Under the pieces are notes generated by a model, which saw only the letters and a list, made by a program, of their open reading frames with translations, had not been told where the DNA came from and made no database searches. Shown here in pieces: positions 44,492-55,035 of a stretch of 64,000 bases of DNA; positions within the stretch are counted from its first letter, which is position 1; every line of letters begins with the position of its first letter. Location of the stretch: positions 36,223 to 100,222 of the forward strand of contig JAAAIG010000029.1 in assembly GCA_015852425.1 (NCBI GenBank), written 5' to 3'. This DNA comes from Gryganskiella cystojenkinii (taxonomy: Eukaryota; Mortierellomycota; Mortierellomycetes; Mortierellales; Mortierellaceae). Made by a program: the position numbers and the translations under genes.

Positions 44492-46899
44492 TTAAGCAAT
44501 GGGCGGGTAGATTGGGACATATTTGCCGTCCGGTGCATGAACCTGATAATCATACTGGACATTTTCTGCGATCCAGTTACACTTTTTCGTGTCCGCATTC
44601 TTCTTGACCGAACTCGTCAAGTCAAAGTGAAAGACTTGATGCTCCTCTCCAAAAGTCGGCCACTGCACCTGCAATAGATCTTGATTTGACCCTGCAGCCC
44701 CATTCGAGACCTTTGAAGAACCCTTTACCGCAGGGTTCGGATTCCCAGTTCGAGCAAAGACCGTGAACCGATCAATGACCTGTCTTGAGAACCGAGCATC
44801 CTCCCCGGTCTGAACGCTTCCCTCGACAATATCTCCGGATCCAAAGTTTGGGAGGATATCGTCCGCGTGACAAACACGGTTCTTGCAGAACGGTTCATAC
44901 TCGCCCGATAATGCGCCGTTGGCATCGCGACCATGATCCATGATATAGACATAGACTTTAGCCTCTCCTTTCGTCTTGGCCACCATACCTCGACTCAACA
45001 TTTGGACAGGGCAACCGAAATAAAAATCCGTAGCCGATTTCGTAAAGATATCGCGAACCGTGTCATCATCCGAAGTGTTGAACTTGTACGGCGAGCTAGG
45101 TTCACTGATCAGCTTACTTGTTCGGTTCGTCTCTTGAAACATCAAACCAAAAGCCGCGGTCGCGTTACTGACCGGGACTGGATCAGGGTAATAAGGAGGC
45201 ACAAAAAGACCGTACTCATCTCGAGTCGACCCCCACATGAGATTCGCTTTTGTGTTGTAACGACCGGTCCGGATCAGCTCTGGAAGATCCGCAGGGATAA
45301 AGTCACCATCGGCGTTTGGAAGGAGAAGATTTCCGAGCATGGGCCAGTTATACTCGGCCTGGGCCAAAACGGCGTTGGTTGCTTTAATCTGTGCTCTCTG
45401 GATCTCATCCACGGTCTTGCTCTGAGCACAAACCAGGTCGGATCCCTTGCAACCAAGAATCTTCATCAGCTCGGCACCGATGGCACCTGAGGCCACTTTA
45501 GGGCTCGTGAACGGTAAACCCATGGGATCCGATTGAGAGAGCACATTTTTGTAAAGACCGAAAGCCGAAGGTGCCGAGAGCAAAGCCCGCATGGACCATC
45601 CACCTGCAGACTCTCCAAAGATCGTGACCAGGTCGGGATTACCACCGAACGAGGCAATATTATCTTGAACCCAACGCAGGGCTGCGATCTGATCATGGAC
45701 TGCCTGGTTACCGGGGACCTTGGATCGAGAGATATCTGGCGCATTCTCAAACAGACCAAACAGAGCTAATCTGTAATTGAGCGTGACGACGACCACGCCA
45801 CCACGAGAGACTAGATTACCAGGCTGGTACATGGGACTGGACCCGGCATAGGAGGTGTAAGAACCACCGTGCACGTAGACCATGACTGGTAGACCTTGAG
45901 CATTCTTGTTGTTGTTGGTCTGAAGACTTGGTGTAAAGACGTTCAGGTGGAGACAGTCCTCGGACTGCTCATTACCCAGCATCTGGATCGATTCGGTCTT
46001 GTTCATCGGGTTGTTGCCTTCACTATCCGGAAACTGCATGCATGCGAACCCAAACTCTGTCGAGTCCATGACAGAACCGGTTTTGTTCATCCTGTTGGCC
46101 AGGGTCCACTTCTTGGGACCGACGAAACGAAGATTACCGACAGGTGCTTGAGCATAAGGGATACCCAAGAACCTGAACGAGTCTTGATCACGGTAACCCT
46201 GGTATACTCCGACACGAGGGGTCTTGACCTGGACCTGTTTGGATTTGTCATTGGTTCTGCCAAGGATGGTGCGCGCAACCGAGTTCTTACAGAGAGCGGG
46301 CAATTTAGTTGTACAGGAAAGTTGAACGACCGATCCATCCTTTCGGTCCAAGGCTGTACATTTGGAATTGTCTGATAATCGGAAAGAAAAAAGACTGCGA
46401 TTTAGTGCCAGAATTGCTAACAAGAAAAAAAAACGAGTCCGGCGTATGATACGAACCATTGCTGTTGACCCAGACACGGTGGATGCCCTTGATCTCAGAT
46501 TGCGCTACAGGGGTATCGTTCAAGAGGTCAGGGATGTTGCCATACCCAGAGGACTGGACCAGATCTGTAAAGAAGGGTCCGAGAAAAATAGTTAGAACTA
46601 TTCTCCACTTTGTTCAAAAAAAGTTAGCATGAAGAAAATCTAAAAAAATTACCCTCTCCTAGACTGCTGCAGGCGTCTTGACTGTCCTTGTACGACCGGG
46701 GCTTGGAAAGTAAAATCATCGGGTATTTGGGTGTGTTCGAGTCCACATCGTTATCGAGAAGGATATGCGCGCCACCAAGAGTAGAAGCCGACGGAGCATT
46801 TTGGATAAGAGTGGCGGCCGAGGTTGTAGTCGTGAAAGGAAATGAGGCCAATGTGGCCAAGGAGGCGATCGTGATGATCAAGGTGGATGGTAGGACCAT
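44492..46899 (-). CDS. Secreted type-B carboxylesterase with N-terminal C-type-lectin-like module (intron-containing copy)
   Basis: Three exons: 46653-46899, 46457-46564 and 44492-46371, 744 residues. A signal peptide (about 1-28) precedes a module of about 120 residues with lectin-fold-like landmarks: SYKDSQDACSSLGE, IHRVWVNSN, CTALDRKDGS, LSC and LPALCKN. The alpha/beta-hydrolase follows: RFLGIPYAQAPVG, oxyanion-hole VYVHGGSY (about 287), nucleophile elbow FGESAGGWS (Ser about 373), acid-region TRDEYGLF, and CHADDILPNFGS with the catalytic His. Such enzymes hydrolyse esters outside the cell; the lectin-like part may bind sugars. The pair with the 47412-49658 gene is a tandem duplication in the same orientation. 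The donor of the second intron (GTTCGT) is non-consensus but needed for the frame. A TATA box lies 75 bases upstream. Confidence 0.88.
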
Positions 46900-46973
46900 A
46901 ACTTCTATTTTTCTATGGTTCTTGCGCTTAATGGTGTTATTAGAATGGTTTGGTTATTGAGAAACATCGAAGG

Positions 46974-46981
46974 TTTATATA
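46974..46981 (-). promoter_or_regulatory. TATA box of the intron-containing esterase gene
   Basis: TATATAAA is read on the minus strand, 75 bases above the ATG at 46899, a normal distance for a fungal TATA promoter. Confidence 0.6.
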
Positions 46982-47376
46982 CCCATAATATGATCAAGCT
47001 GTATGGTCATGTCTGTCTCTCTCTAGCCTCCAAGTAGCTTCAGGATTGGGCTGTCGTACTCTCGCCTCTTTTTTTTCATTGGGTCGTGTCACGTGCGCAA
47101 GCACCAAATCGGCCGTTTTTCACTTCGTAGTTCGCTAGTCAACTTTTCGTCACGCAAAAGCCAAGCAGCATCGAAGGCTCCTAGCGCAGGGCTGTGCGCT
47201 GTTCCAGGGATAGATCCTAACACATTACTGCGGTTTCCTGTGCCCAGCCACATATATTTACGCCCACCAAACAAAAGCCCTCGTGTTTTTATTATTTTTT
47301 ATTTTTAACGGTCATCATCGCGTTTTAGACTCAATATGTTTATTTGAAGTATGAAATTGGAGAGGGTGCGGCAGAG

Positions 47377-47409
47377 GTTGTTGTTGTTGTTGCTGTTGTT
47401 GTTGTTGTT
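47377..47409 (+). repeat. TTG triplet repeat in the 3' flank of the second esterase
   Basis: About eleven TTG/CTG triplets (AAC on the sense strand) start two bases beyond the TAG stop at 47412-47414, so they are in the 3' UTR. Confidence 0.85.
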
Positions 47410-47411
47410 AA

Positions 47412-49658
47412 CTAAGCAATGGGTGGGTAAATAGGAAGAACTTTGCCACTTGGACCATGGACTTGATAATCGTACTGGACGTTTTCGGCAATCCAATTAC
47501 ACCGTGCCACTTCGTCGGCATTTCTAATCACCGAACTATTTTGCACATCAAAGTGGAAAACCGGGCTGTGCGCCGTATCAAACACTGGCCATTGGACACT
47601 CAAATCTCTATTCGTACTTGCTGGACCTGCTGTACCCTTGACAGGGTTTGGATTGCCAGTCTTGGCAAACGTCGTGAATCGGTCAATCACTTGTCGTGAG
47701 AACCGAGCGTCGTCCCCAGTCTGCTCAGAGTCCTTGAATACATCACCCGAACCAAACGTCGGGATGAGATCATCCGCATGACAGACGCGACCCTCACAAA
47801 ACTTAATCGGCGTACCCACCAAATTGTCCGCACCTCGGCCGTGATCCATTCGATAGGTATAAACTTTACCACTACCACCTCCACTACCGTTGCTTGTGAC
47901 CGTAGACCGACTCATCATCTGAACAGGACAGCCAAAATACATATCCGTCCCTGCCTTGGACCAGACATCTCGCACAGTATCCTCTTGTGAACTGTTGAAC
48001 TTGTAATAAGGCGAATTCTCAAAGAGTTTTCGTGATCGATTCGTCTCTCGCATAAGTAAGTCTGGACCCAGTGTGGTATTCTTGAGTGGGACCGGGTTCG
48101 GGTAATACGCCTCTGTGAAGATTCCCCATTCATCCTTGGTCCATCCAAAGAGAATATTCGCCTTTTTGTTATGTCGACCCGACCTGACCAGATCTGCAAA
48201 ATCCCCCGGTATAAAAATACCATCTGCATTGGGACGAAAGAGAGCCGCACCCAGGATCCAAGAGTTGTTGTCCAAGGCCCGATTCACCGCCTCGGTTTGT
48301 GCCTTTTGTAACTCGGTCACGGTCTTGTTCTGAGCACAAGCAATATCACTGTTTGTACAACCGAGAGCGCGCATGAACCCGGCACCAATAGCACTCGACG
48401 CGATCTGGGGACTCGAGAAAGGTAATCCCATGGGGTCCGACATCGAGATCACATTCCTGTAAAGTCCAAACGCCGAGGGGGCGGAGAGAAGTGCACGCAT
48501 GGACCATCCACCTGCAGACTCGCCAAAAATCGTCACTTGGCTGGGGTTTCCGCCGAACGCGGCAATGTTCTCGCGGACCCAGAGCAACGCTGCGAGTTGA
48601 TCCCTGGAAGCCAAATTACCCGAGGCTTTTGACCGAGAGATTGCAGGCGTGTTTTCAAACAGACCAAAGATTGCCAGTCGGTAGTTGAGCGTGACCACGA
48701 CGACACCGCCTCGGGACACCAGGTTACCGGGCTCATAAAGAGCTACAGAACCAGCGCCAGTAGTAAAAGATCCGCCATGGATAAAAACCATAACAGGTAG
48801 ACCCTTGACTCGATTAGCCTTCAGAGTCGGCGTGAAGACGTTCAAGTACAGGCAATCCTCAGATTGTGTCGCACCAAAGTAAGGTGCCTCGGAGCTGTCT
48901 GAAGAGTTACCTAAAGGATTAAACTGAGTACAGACGTGCCCATGTTCTGTCGCGTCCATGACTGAGCTGTTGTCGCTCTTGTTCTTGTTGTTGGCGAGGG
49001 TCCAGCGTTTTGGAGCCACGAATCGAAGGCTACCAACAGGAGCCTGAGCATAAGGAATACCCAAGAACCGGAACGCGTTTTGATCTCGATAACCTTGGTA
49101 GGTTCCGACACGACTGGTATTCACCGTGACTTGTTTAGACTTGTCACTGTTCACGCCGACCACAGTCCTTGAGATCGAGTTCTTACAGAGCGCTGGCAGT
49201 TTCGTCGTCCTTGAGATCGAGTTCTTACAGAGCGCTGGCAGTTTCGTCGAACACGAAAGTTGAACGGTCGACCCATCCGCCCGATTCATGGCCGTACAGT
49301 GCGAGCGGTCGTTACCCTTGTTAGCGACCCACAGTCGACGAATGCCCGTGGTCTCCGCTTGGGCAACGGGGCTGTTGTTCATGAGGTAGGTCAAATTGCC
49401 GTATCCGGAGGACTGAACAAGGTCCTCGCCAAGACTTGCGCAGGTGGTTTGACTGTCCTTGTAGGACCGAGGTTTCGAGAGGAGGATGACGGGATACTTG
49501 GTGGTCTTGGTGTCAAGATCATTGTCGAGAAGGATATGAGCACCACCCAAATTTGTGGATGAAGGTGGATTCTGGACGAGAGTGGCGGCAGAAGTGATGG
49601 GGACGGTAACACTCACCGCTAGAAGCGTGAGTGAGATTGCCTTCGAAAGTACAACCAT
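47412..49658 (-). CDS. Secreted type-B carboxylesterase with N-terminal C-type-lectin-like module (intronless copy)
   Basis: Single exon, 748 residues. Signal peptide (MVVLSKAISLTLLAVSVTVP), lectin-like module (SYKDSQTTCASLGEDLVQ, LWVANKGN, CTAMNRADGS, LPALCKN) and carboxylesterase core with VFIHGGSF, FGESAGGWS, TKDEWGIF and CHADDLIPTFGSG. It is the tandem paralogue of the 44492-46899 gene. The two introns of that gene are absent: the flanking residues (CASLGE to DLVQSSGYGN, and ANKGN to DRSHC) are contiguous. A perfect 42-bp tandem duplication (49165-49248) repeats TKLPALCKNSISRT, doubling the last module cysteine. Ester hydrolysis outside the cell is expected; natural substrates are unknown. 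Catalytic residues are intact. Confidence 0.9.
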   Translation of the reverse strand: MVVLSKAISLTLLAVSVTVPITSAATLVQNPPSSTNLGGAHILLDNDLDTKTTKYPVILLSKPRSYKDSQTTCASLGEDLVQSSGYGNLTYLMNNSPVAQAETTGIRRLWVANKGNDRSHCTAMNRADGSTVQLSCSTKLPALCKNSISRTTKLPALCKNSISRTVVGVNSDKSKQVTVNTSRVGTYQGYRDQNAFRFLGIPYAQAPVGSLRFVAPKRWTLANNKNKSDNSSVMDATEHGHVCTQFNPLGNSSDSSEAPYFGATQSEDCLYLNVFTPTLKANRVKGLPVMVFIHGGSFTTGAGSVALYEPGNLVSRGGVVVVTLNYRLAIFGLFENTPAISRSKASGNLASRDQLAALLWVRENIAAFGGNPSQVTIFGESAGGWSMRALLSAPSAFGLYRNVISMSDPMGLPFSSPQIASSAIGAGFMRALGCTNSDIACAQNKTVTELQKAQTEAVNRALDNNSWILGAALFRPNADGIFIPGDFADLVRSGRHNKKANILFGWTKDEWGIFTEAYYPNPVPLKNTTLGPDLLMRETNRSRKLFENSPYYKFNSSQEDTVRDVWSKAGTDMYFGCPVQMMSRSTVTSNGSGGGSGKVYTYRMDHGRGADNLVGTPIKFCEGRVCHADDLIPTFGSGDVFKDSEQTGDDARFSRQVIDRFTTFAKTGNPNPVKGTAGPASTNRDLSVQWPVFDTAHSPVFHFDVQNSSVIRNADEVARCNWIAENVQYDYQVHGPSGKVLPIYPPIA
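49165..49248 (-). repeat. Perfect 2 x 42-bp tandem duplication inside the intronless esterase
   Basis: Units 49165-49206 and 49207-49248 are identical base for base, keep the reading frame, and repeat 14 residues containing the terminal Cys of the lectin-like module. The neighbouring paralogue has one copy. Confidence 0.95.
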
Positions 49659-49897
49659 TTTCAGGTGGGCGAGTGTAGAGAAGAGGCGTTATACTGTGAT
49701 GGGTCAAGTGAAGGAGGTAGAAAGAAACATTGATTTGAGGTGAAGGTGTGTGTGTGCGGGGGGAAATCGGTCGAGGGTCTCTCCTCAGATCAATTTTGCA
49801 TGCTGTGAGACAAAAAAGAAAAAAAAATTGACTACACGGTTTCTAAATTTGGTAGTTTTCTTGGTTAAGACGTATCTCTCATGTTTTATGTAGAAAT

Positions 49898-52800
49898 TCA
49901 CCGTCTTAGACGAACAAAGAACGCGTTATGGCACATCACACTGTCTGGAGGTAAGTACTCTTTGTAAAAGTTGATCAAAAATTGCTCCGGCTTGAATCCA
50001 AACTTCTGGTACATGATCTGTGGATGGGAACCAAAATAGAGAAGCTGTCAGTCTAGATACTGCTCTATCGATCAAAACAACAAAAAAATAGTGATGCAGG
50101 AACTCAATACTCACCATGGCTGGATTATTGGCACTGACATGAAGCGTGATATCCTTGCCGTTGGAAGCTTGCATCAAATGGTATAACATGAACCTATACA
50201 TAGAGAAAAAAAAGCCGCAAAGTCAGTATCAGAGGTCCACAAAAAACCAAATGCTCAAAATCAAATGTGCGCAAAAACTAGCAGACTTGTGCACCACTTA
50301 CTGGCCAATTCCCGCCTTCTCCCATCCTGCTGAGACGGCAACATAGGTAATGTATCCCTCCGGGGTCATGAAGGCACATCCAACCACCAGTCTCTTGTAC
50401 AGCACGACCACAGAGTATTCGGGATATTGCAACGCCTCGGTCACTAATTACATTTTTTTTAAAAAAAGAAGAGTTACTTCAAAAGCTCGAGCATATCGAC
50501 AAGATTGTCCAATTTGAACATCGGATCAAAAACTTACTGTCAATGCCAGGCCAGAACCGCCTGGAAAGAATCTCATTAACCTGCGCCAAATGATCTCTCC
50601 TGAAGTAACAATAATCAATCGGAGCCCGACTACCACTACCAGCACCTACTCCAGCTACTCCCAACACATCCTGACCCTGAAGACCGCCAGTAATGCCAAG
50701 CAATTCCTGTTCCCGAAGTTGTTGTTGTAGCTGTTGATACCGTTCCATCGACGACTGTTGACCAAACAAGGCCTCAGCATCATCCCGTTTCCGCTTCTTG
50801 GCCGCGGCTTTCCCCAAAAGTCCAATGAACGCTGGATTCGTCCAGGGTGAGGTCTTGGACGGTTGACCTTTGCGCACCTTGATATCATCCAATACTTCCA
50901 TCATGGCTGATCTCGACTCATAATCGCGCCAGATAAAGTCCTGTAAAACCTTACCCGAGAACGGGCTTTTCCACTGAACAGGGTCCCAAGGTTTCCGAGT
51001 CTGACATGCCAGTGGGTTGCCCTGCAGCCTAGACGCGAATGAGTTACCATAAGGCGTATGGTTGATTTTCTGGATCTTGGCCTGAAACTGTTCCTCGCGG
51101 ATTTGTCGAAGCTCATAAGGGTCAGGTGGGATATGTTTTGAAAGTCGAGTCAGGTCCAAGGGAGACGTCAAATGGTTGTGCATATACTGTTCCAGATCAA
51201 AGAGAGGCACATGCAAAAAGGCTTTGAGCCGCTTGAGCTGAAGTTTGCGTTTGAACCGCGCCGCGACCGTTGGGAGAGCACTCGTCTTCGACGCGTCCTC
51301 CAAGACCTGCAAGATGTGCCATTGCTGCTGTCGTTGAATCTGTTGGGCTGTCATGACCGGCGGTGACTTTGGTGAGGGCTCGGTCAAGGACAAACCGTCC
51401 AATGATGGTTCTGCAGCAAAAGTCGAGTTGCCTTGAGCATTCATTGGCGTGTTGGCCACGCTGGTGTTGACAGAGGTCGTGGTCGATTTCGTGTTGGGCT
51501 TGGCTCGGATTCGAGGTTTGGGTTGTTGAGCTGATGATGCGGCGGCGTTCGTCATGGCGTTGATGTGGGCTTGTGAAAAATTTTTGCCACCTCCGATCCT
51601 GATGTGGGCAGAACTGTGACCAGCGTCGTTATGGCCGTCGTCCTCATAGTCGTTAGCCATCGAGACGTTTTTCAGCTTGCGAGGTGAATCAAACTCCAAA
51701 GCGGGATCCTTGATTGAGCTCTTTCTCCGTCCGTACTTGCCACCCGAGGTCGGCATCGCGAACGAGGCTTTGCGACCCCCCCTTTTGGGAGAGGTCATGG
51801 GATCCTTGAATCGCTTGCCTGCGGTACGTTTTGCTGCCATCGCCCTACCGTGAGCCTCGCGTATGCTCTCGCCTCCGAGGTGTCCATCCGACTCATCAGA
51901 CTCCTGGTTAGAGTTGATCTCGCTCAGATCCGTCGATCCGTCATTGTCGATATCATCTGATAGCTCAGACATGTCCTGTGCATAGTGACTTTCGTCGATC
52001 ACTCGCTGGAAGTGCTCTGGTTTGATGTCAACGGTCGAAGACTAAAAAAAAAATAAACAATAAAAAAAAATTGGAAGCATCAATAGCAGTTTTGCATAAT
52101 AATCGCTAATTTTATAGATAGGCTTATGATATTGATGTATTTTACCTTTCTCCGCTTCTTCTTGCCGCCGACCGCCATGGCAAGGCTGTTGACTCTGTGG
52201 ATGAGCCTTCCGGGCGAGTCCTCGTCAATAAGATCTGTCAACCGAAAGATCTCTTCCAAATTGATCGGTCCACCAGAAAAGTCGAGTCCCGAGGGATTGA
52301 AATGATGTTGGATACAAGCTGGGATACCATGAAGGTTAACCATAGGCCTGATCTCTTCTTCATCTTCATCCGATTTCCAAAAGTTATCCTCGTCTTCACC
52401 AGAATCGTCCGAGTCTCCAGCGGACGAGAGCGAGGATCCTGACGATAGCGAAAACTGTCGATTCTATTATATCAACGACCATATGCGGACGAGAAAAAAA
52501 AAATAAAAAGGGGGGAAGAGACGTAGGAGCCGTCGTTGATAAGTGAGAAACTTGTTCTGTCTGTTGAGTTTATTACTCGAGACGATGGAAGGAATGAGCT
52601 TTGCTTTGTTTTGTTTTGTGTTTGTGTTTGTGCTTGTGTTTGTGTTTGTGTTTCGGTGTCGCTAAGGCTCTACCTTGATCCGGGTATTGGGTGCACTGGC
52701 GGTCGGTCGAGGTTTTGCCGAGGTATGGAAATCATCATCGGACGAGGTCTCATCAAAACGAGTCTTCTTCTTCATTGGTGAGCCCTTTGAGCGCGCCCGT

Positions 52801-54314
52801 TTTTCCTTTGATTTCGAACTAGAATGTTTGAGCGTTCCTCCTGTCTTTGGTCCAGTCTTGTTTTTTGGCTTTAGCTCTACAAAGGTACAAAAGCAAGTAA
52901 AGAAAAGAGTAGGATGTTAGTTAACTTATTCAGAACATCTTGGAATCAGAAACGTTGAGTTACAAGGCAGAATGGACTTACTTCGATTCCTGTCTGGAGG
53001 CGCCTTCTCGATCAAGGTCCACCACCCTAGCAATGCATTAAGAATATGTTAGCCTTTGAACATGGCATAATAGCCGGCTTTTACACCCTACCCTTCCTCT
53101 TCATCGTGTTCGCATACCTGAGGTGCCTTTCGTCTCTACGCCGGATTGGAAAATGTGGTTCTGGACGGACAAGACGCTGGCGACAGTGTTGTTCCAAGTG
53201 GGTGATTCTAGAAAGGAATAAGCGCAGTTTCGTCAGTCCGACGCCCCTTTATAAAATACTTACCCAGCCTGAGAATAACATCGCAGGAGGGTCACGATAT
53301 CTCCACTTACGTTCTTTGTCCGGTAAGAGATAGGACCAATAGTCCAGAATGAATTTGCAAATCTCTTCTTTCCATCGAAAGTATTGCTGATCAGGGTGTC
53401 GATCCATGAGATTGTAAAGAACCAGATGGACCAGAATAACCCTATTTGGATAGCGGAAAGCAAAGAAAACAAAAGGGTTAGATAATTGTTGTGTAGATGA
53501 GTCTGGCAAGACAGTTGCCAGTCTTGACTAACAAGTCAAACGTACCAGCTCAGCGCCGCCCTCTCGAAGAACTCTGGACCCTGGGTGCATACGGAGCACT
53601 CAAACTTGAAGAACTCGTCTCCCTTCAGCAGCGGTTTCACCAGGCACGAGACACACCCTGCAAAAAAAAGGAAAAGCGCAGCAGAAAATAAAACAATATA
53701 GTCAGCATCAACTTCACTTTCAACCCATCCAGAATCGTTCTCAAAATAATGAAGTAATTACCAGAATGAAATTGATTTCCGCATTTCTGGCATGGGAGCA
53801 TGGGCTCGTCACTATGTTAAAAACAGGGGTCAAAAAAAGTATTGAGACCATGTCAAAACAACTGATTTTGAACGAGTATTCAAGTCTGCTGAACGAGTCT
53901 GAATGTCCTTACGGCTCCTTGTCTTTGCCACAGTAGCAATAGACTCCCTCGTCGTTACTCTTGTGGTCTGCAGCCCAATGCAGGTCTTCGGGCTATCAAG
54001 CATCAAGGACATGAGAAATGAAAAAAGAAAATATGAGCAGAAACGCGTTAGTGACAAAAGGTCTGAGTAATTGAAAGTGTGCATCTTTAGCAATGGCAGT
54101 AATGCAGCGTACGAACGCTGTTTTGATCGCAATAGTTGTTGTTAATGTTGATGCAGCTCTGCGAATGTGTTTTGCTCCTTTATCTCGTAGCCAGCAGCAC
54201 TCACGCATCGCAGGAAACAGAGCGTGTGAGTTTATAGTAATAGGGAAGACGTGTTACCTCGTATGGAAATTCCGTCATCCGGCTCCGTTTCTGATGCAAG
54301 CCTTGGGCAGCCAT
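49898..54314 (-). CDS. KAT14: KAT14/CSRP2BP-like histone acetyltransferase (PHD-like N-terminus, GNAT C-terminus)
   Basis: Thirteen exons: 54258-54314, 53913-53992, 53762-53811, 53546-53657, 53311-53441, 53118-53207, 52982-53026, 52674-52876, 52146-52454, 50538-52041, 50302-50443, 50115-50193 and 49898-50017; 973 residues, every phase consistent. The N-terminus has a PHD-like cysteine cluster (VYCYCGKD, MLPCQKCGNQFHSGC, CSVC) and the family block QQYFRWKEEICKFI, WNNTVASVLSV, SGWWTLIEKAPP. Basic and acidic disordered middle parts follow. The C-terminal GNAT fold reads YITYVAVSAGWEKAGIGQ, FMLYHLMQASNGKDITLHVS and IMYQKFGFKPEQFLINF. In animals KAT14 belongs to the ATAC complex and acetylates histones in the nucleus. 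The first exon (19 residues) is the least certain. Confidence 0.87.
52612..52655 (+). repeat. TGTTTG hexamer microsatellite in a KAT14 intron
   Basis: About seven imperfect TGTTTG/TGCTTG units, inside the intron between exons 8 and 9 of the KAT14-like gene. Confidence 0.75.
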
Positions 54315-54637
54315 CTCGTTATAGAGAGAGTTTATGCTACCAGTGGCTGATGCTGGTTCGTGGAGGTGAGGTCAATGGGAAGAAGTGAGTTCAGGGTACG
54401 ATTGAGAGATGGGTTCGTCAAGTCGAAGGGGTGAGAGATGCGACGCTGTCCAAAAGGACCTTCCTCCCAAAGTCTAAACATGAAAACACATTTTAAAAAG
54501 AGGTCACAGGTAACGTGACAATCTCTTACGCCACCAAACGCGATTTTTTCTGCGCTCACGCCCTCAGACTCACTCCTACATCACTCAGCTCTTCTTTCTG
54601 TTTCATCTCCTCTCGCCAACACCCTTCAATCTCAGTC
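54315..54637. other. Spacer between KAT14 start and the gag relic
   Basis: About 320 bases expected to hold the KAT14-like gene promoter on the minus strand. On the plus strand a CT-rich leader (54570-54630) precedes the ATG of the retroelement relic. Confidence 0.45.
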
Positions 54638-55035
54638 ATGGCTTTCTATGCACAAGACCATCAGGAGACCGATGCGGATACTACTACCGTGCTGCAGCGC
54701 CTTTCCATGTCCTCCGTTTCCAGAAAGTGATTGACAACGAGGACGACAGTTACAAGATCTGTTCAGGTCTCTAATAACTCGTAACCCCTCTCACATTCTT
54801 TGCCCACGGTGACGGTGCCAACTGGATGCAATACTTTGAGGAGATCGTCCAAACCAACAATTGGAGTTCAAGAGACAAGCTAGATATCATCACCATGTAC
54901 TTAGGAGGAAAGTCAGTCAAGACCTGGTTCCGAAAGAACCAACATAAATGAAATGACTGTGATTTGGTTCAAGTTGGCGTTTGAGAGAGATGCTTCAGAA
55001 CAAATCATGGATGTGGAGGTCCAAGAGCGACTGAG
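54638..55035 (+). mobile_element. Degenerate gag-like fragment of an LTR-type retrotransposon
   Basis: From the ATG at 54638 the plus strand encodes 30 codons, shifts frame (FQKVIDNEDD, two stops), then reads TFFAHGDGANWMQYFEEIV, NNWSSRDKLDIITMYLGGKS and VKTWFRKNQHK up to a stop at 54949-54951. After another shift it reads VIWFKLAFERDASEQIMDVE and VQERLR. The order (Trp-rich core, EEI, alpha-helical LDIITMYL, Gly-Lys-Ser, TWF, then FKLAFE...ERL) is that of retrotransposon gag domains. Broken by frameshifts and stops. No protease, reverse transcriptase or LTR is seen nearby. Confidence 0.65.

Larger units (their letters stand above)
46900..47411. other. Spacer between the tandem esterases
   Basis: About 510 bases containing the first esterase's promoter and the 3' UTR of the upstream esterase. 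A TATA box at 46974-46981 and a TTG triplet repeat at 47377-47409 are the only discrete elements. Confidence 0.55.
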
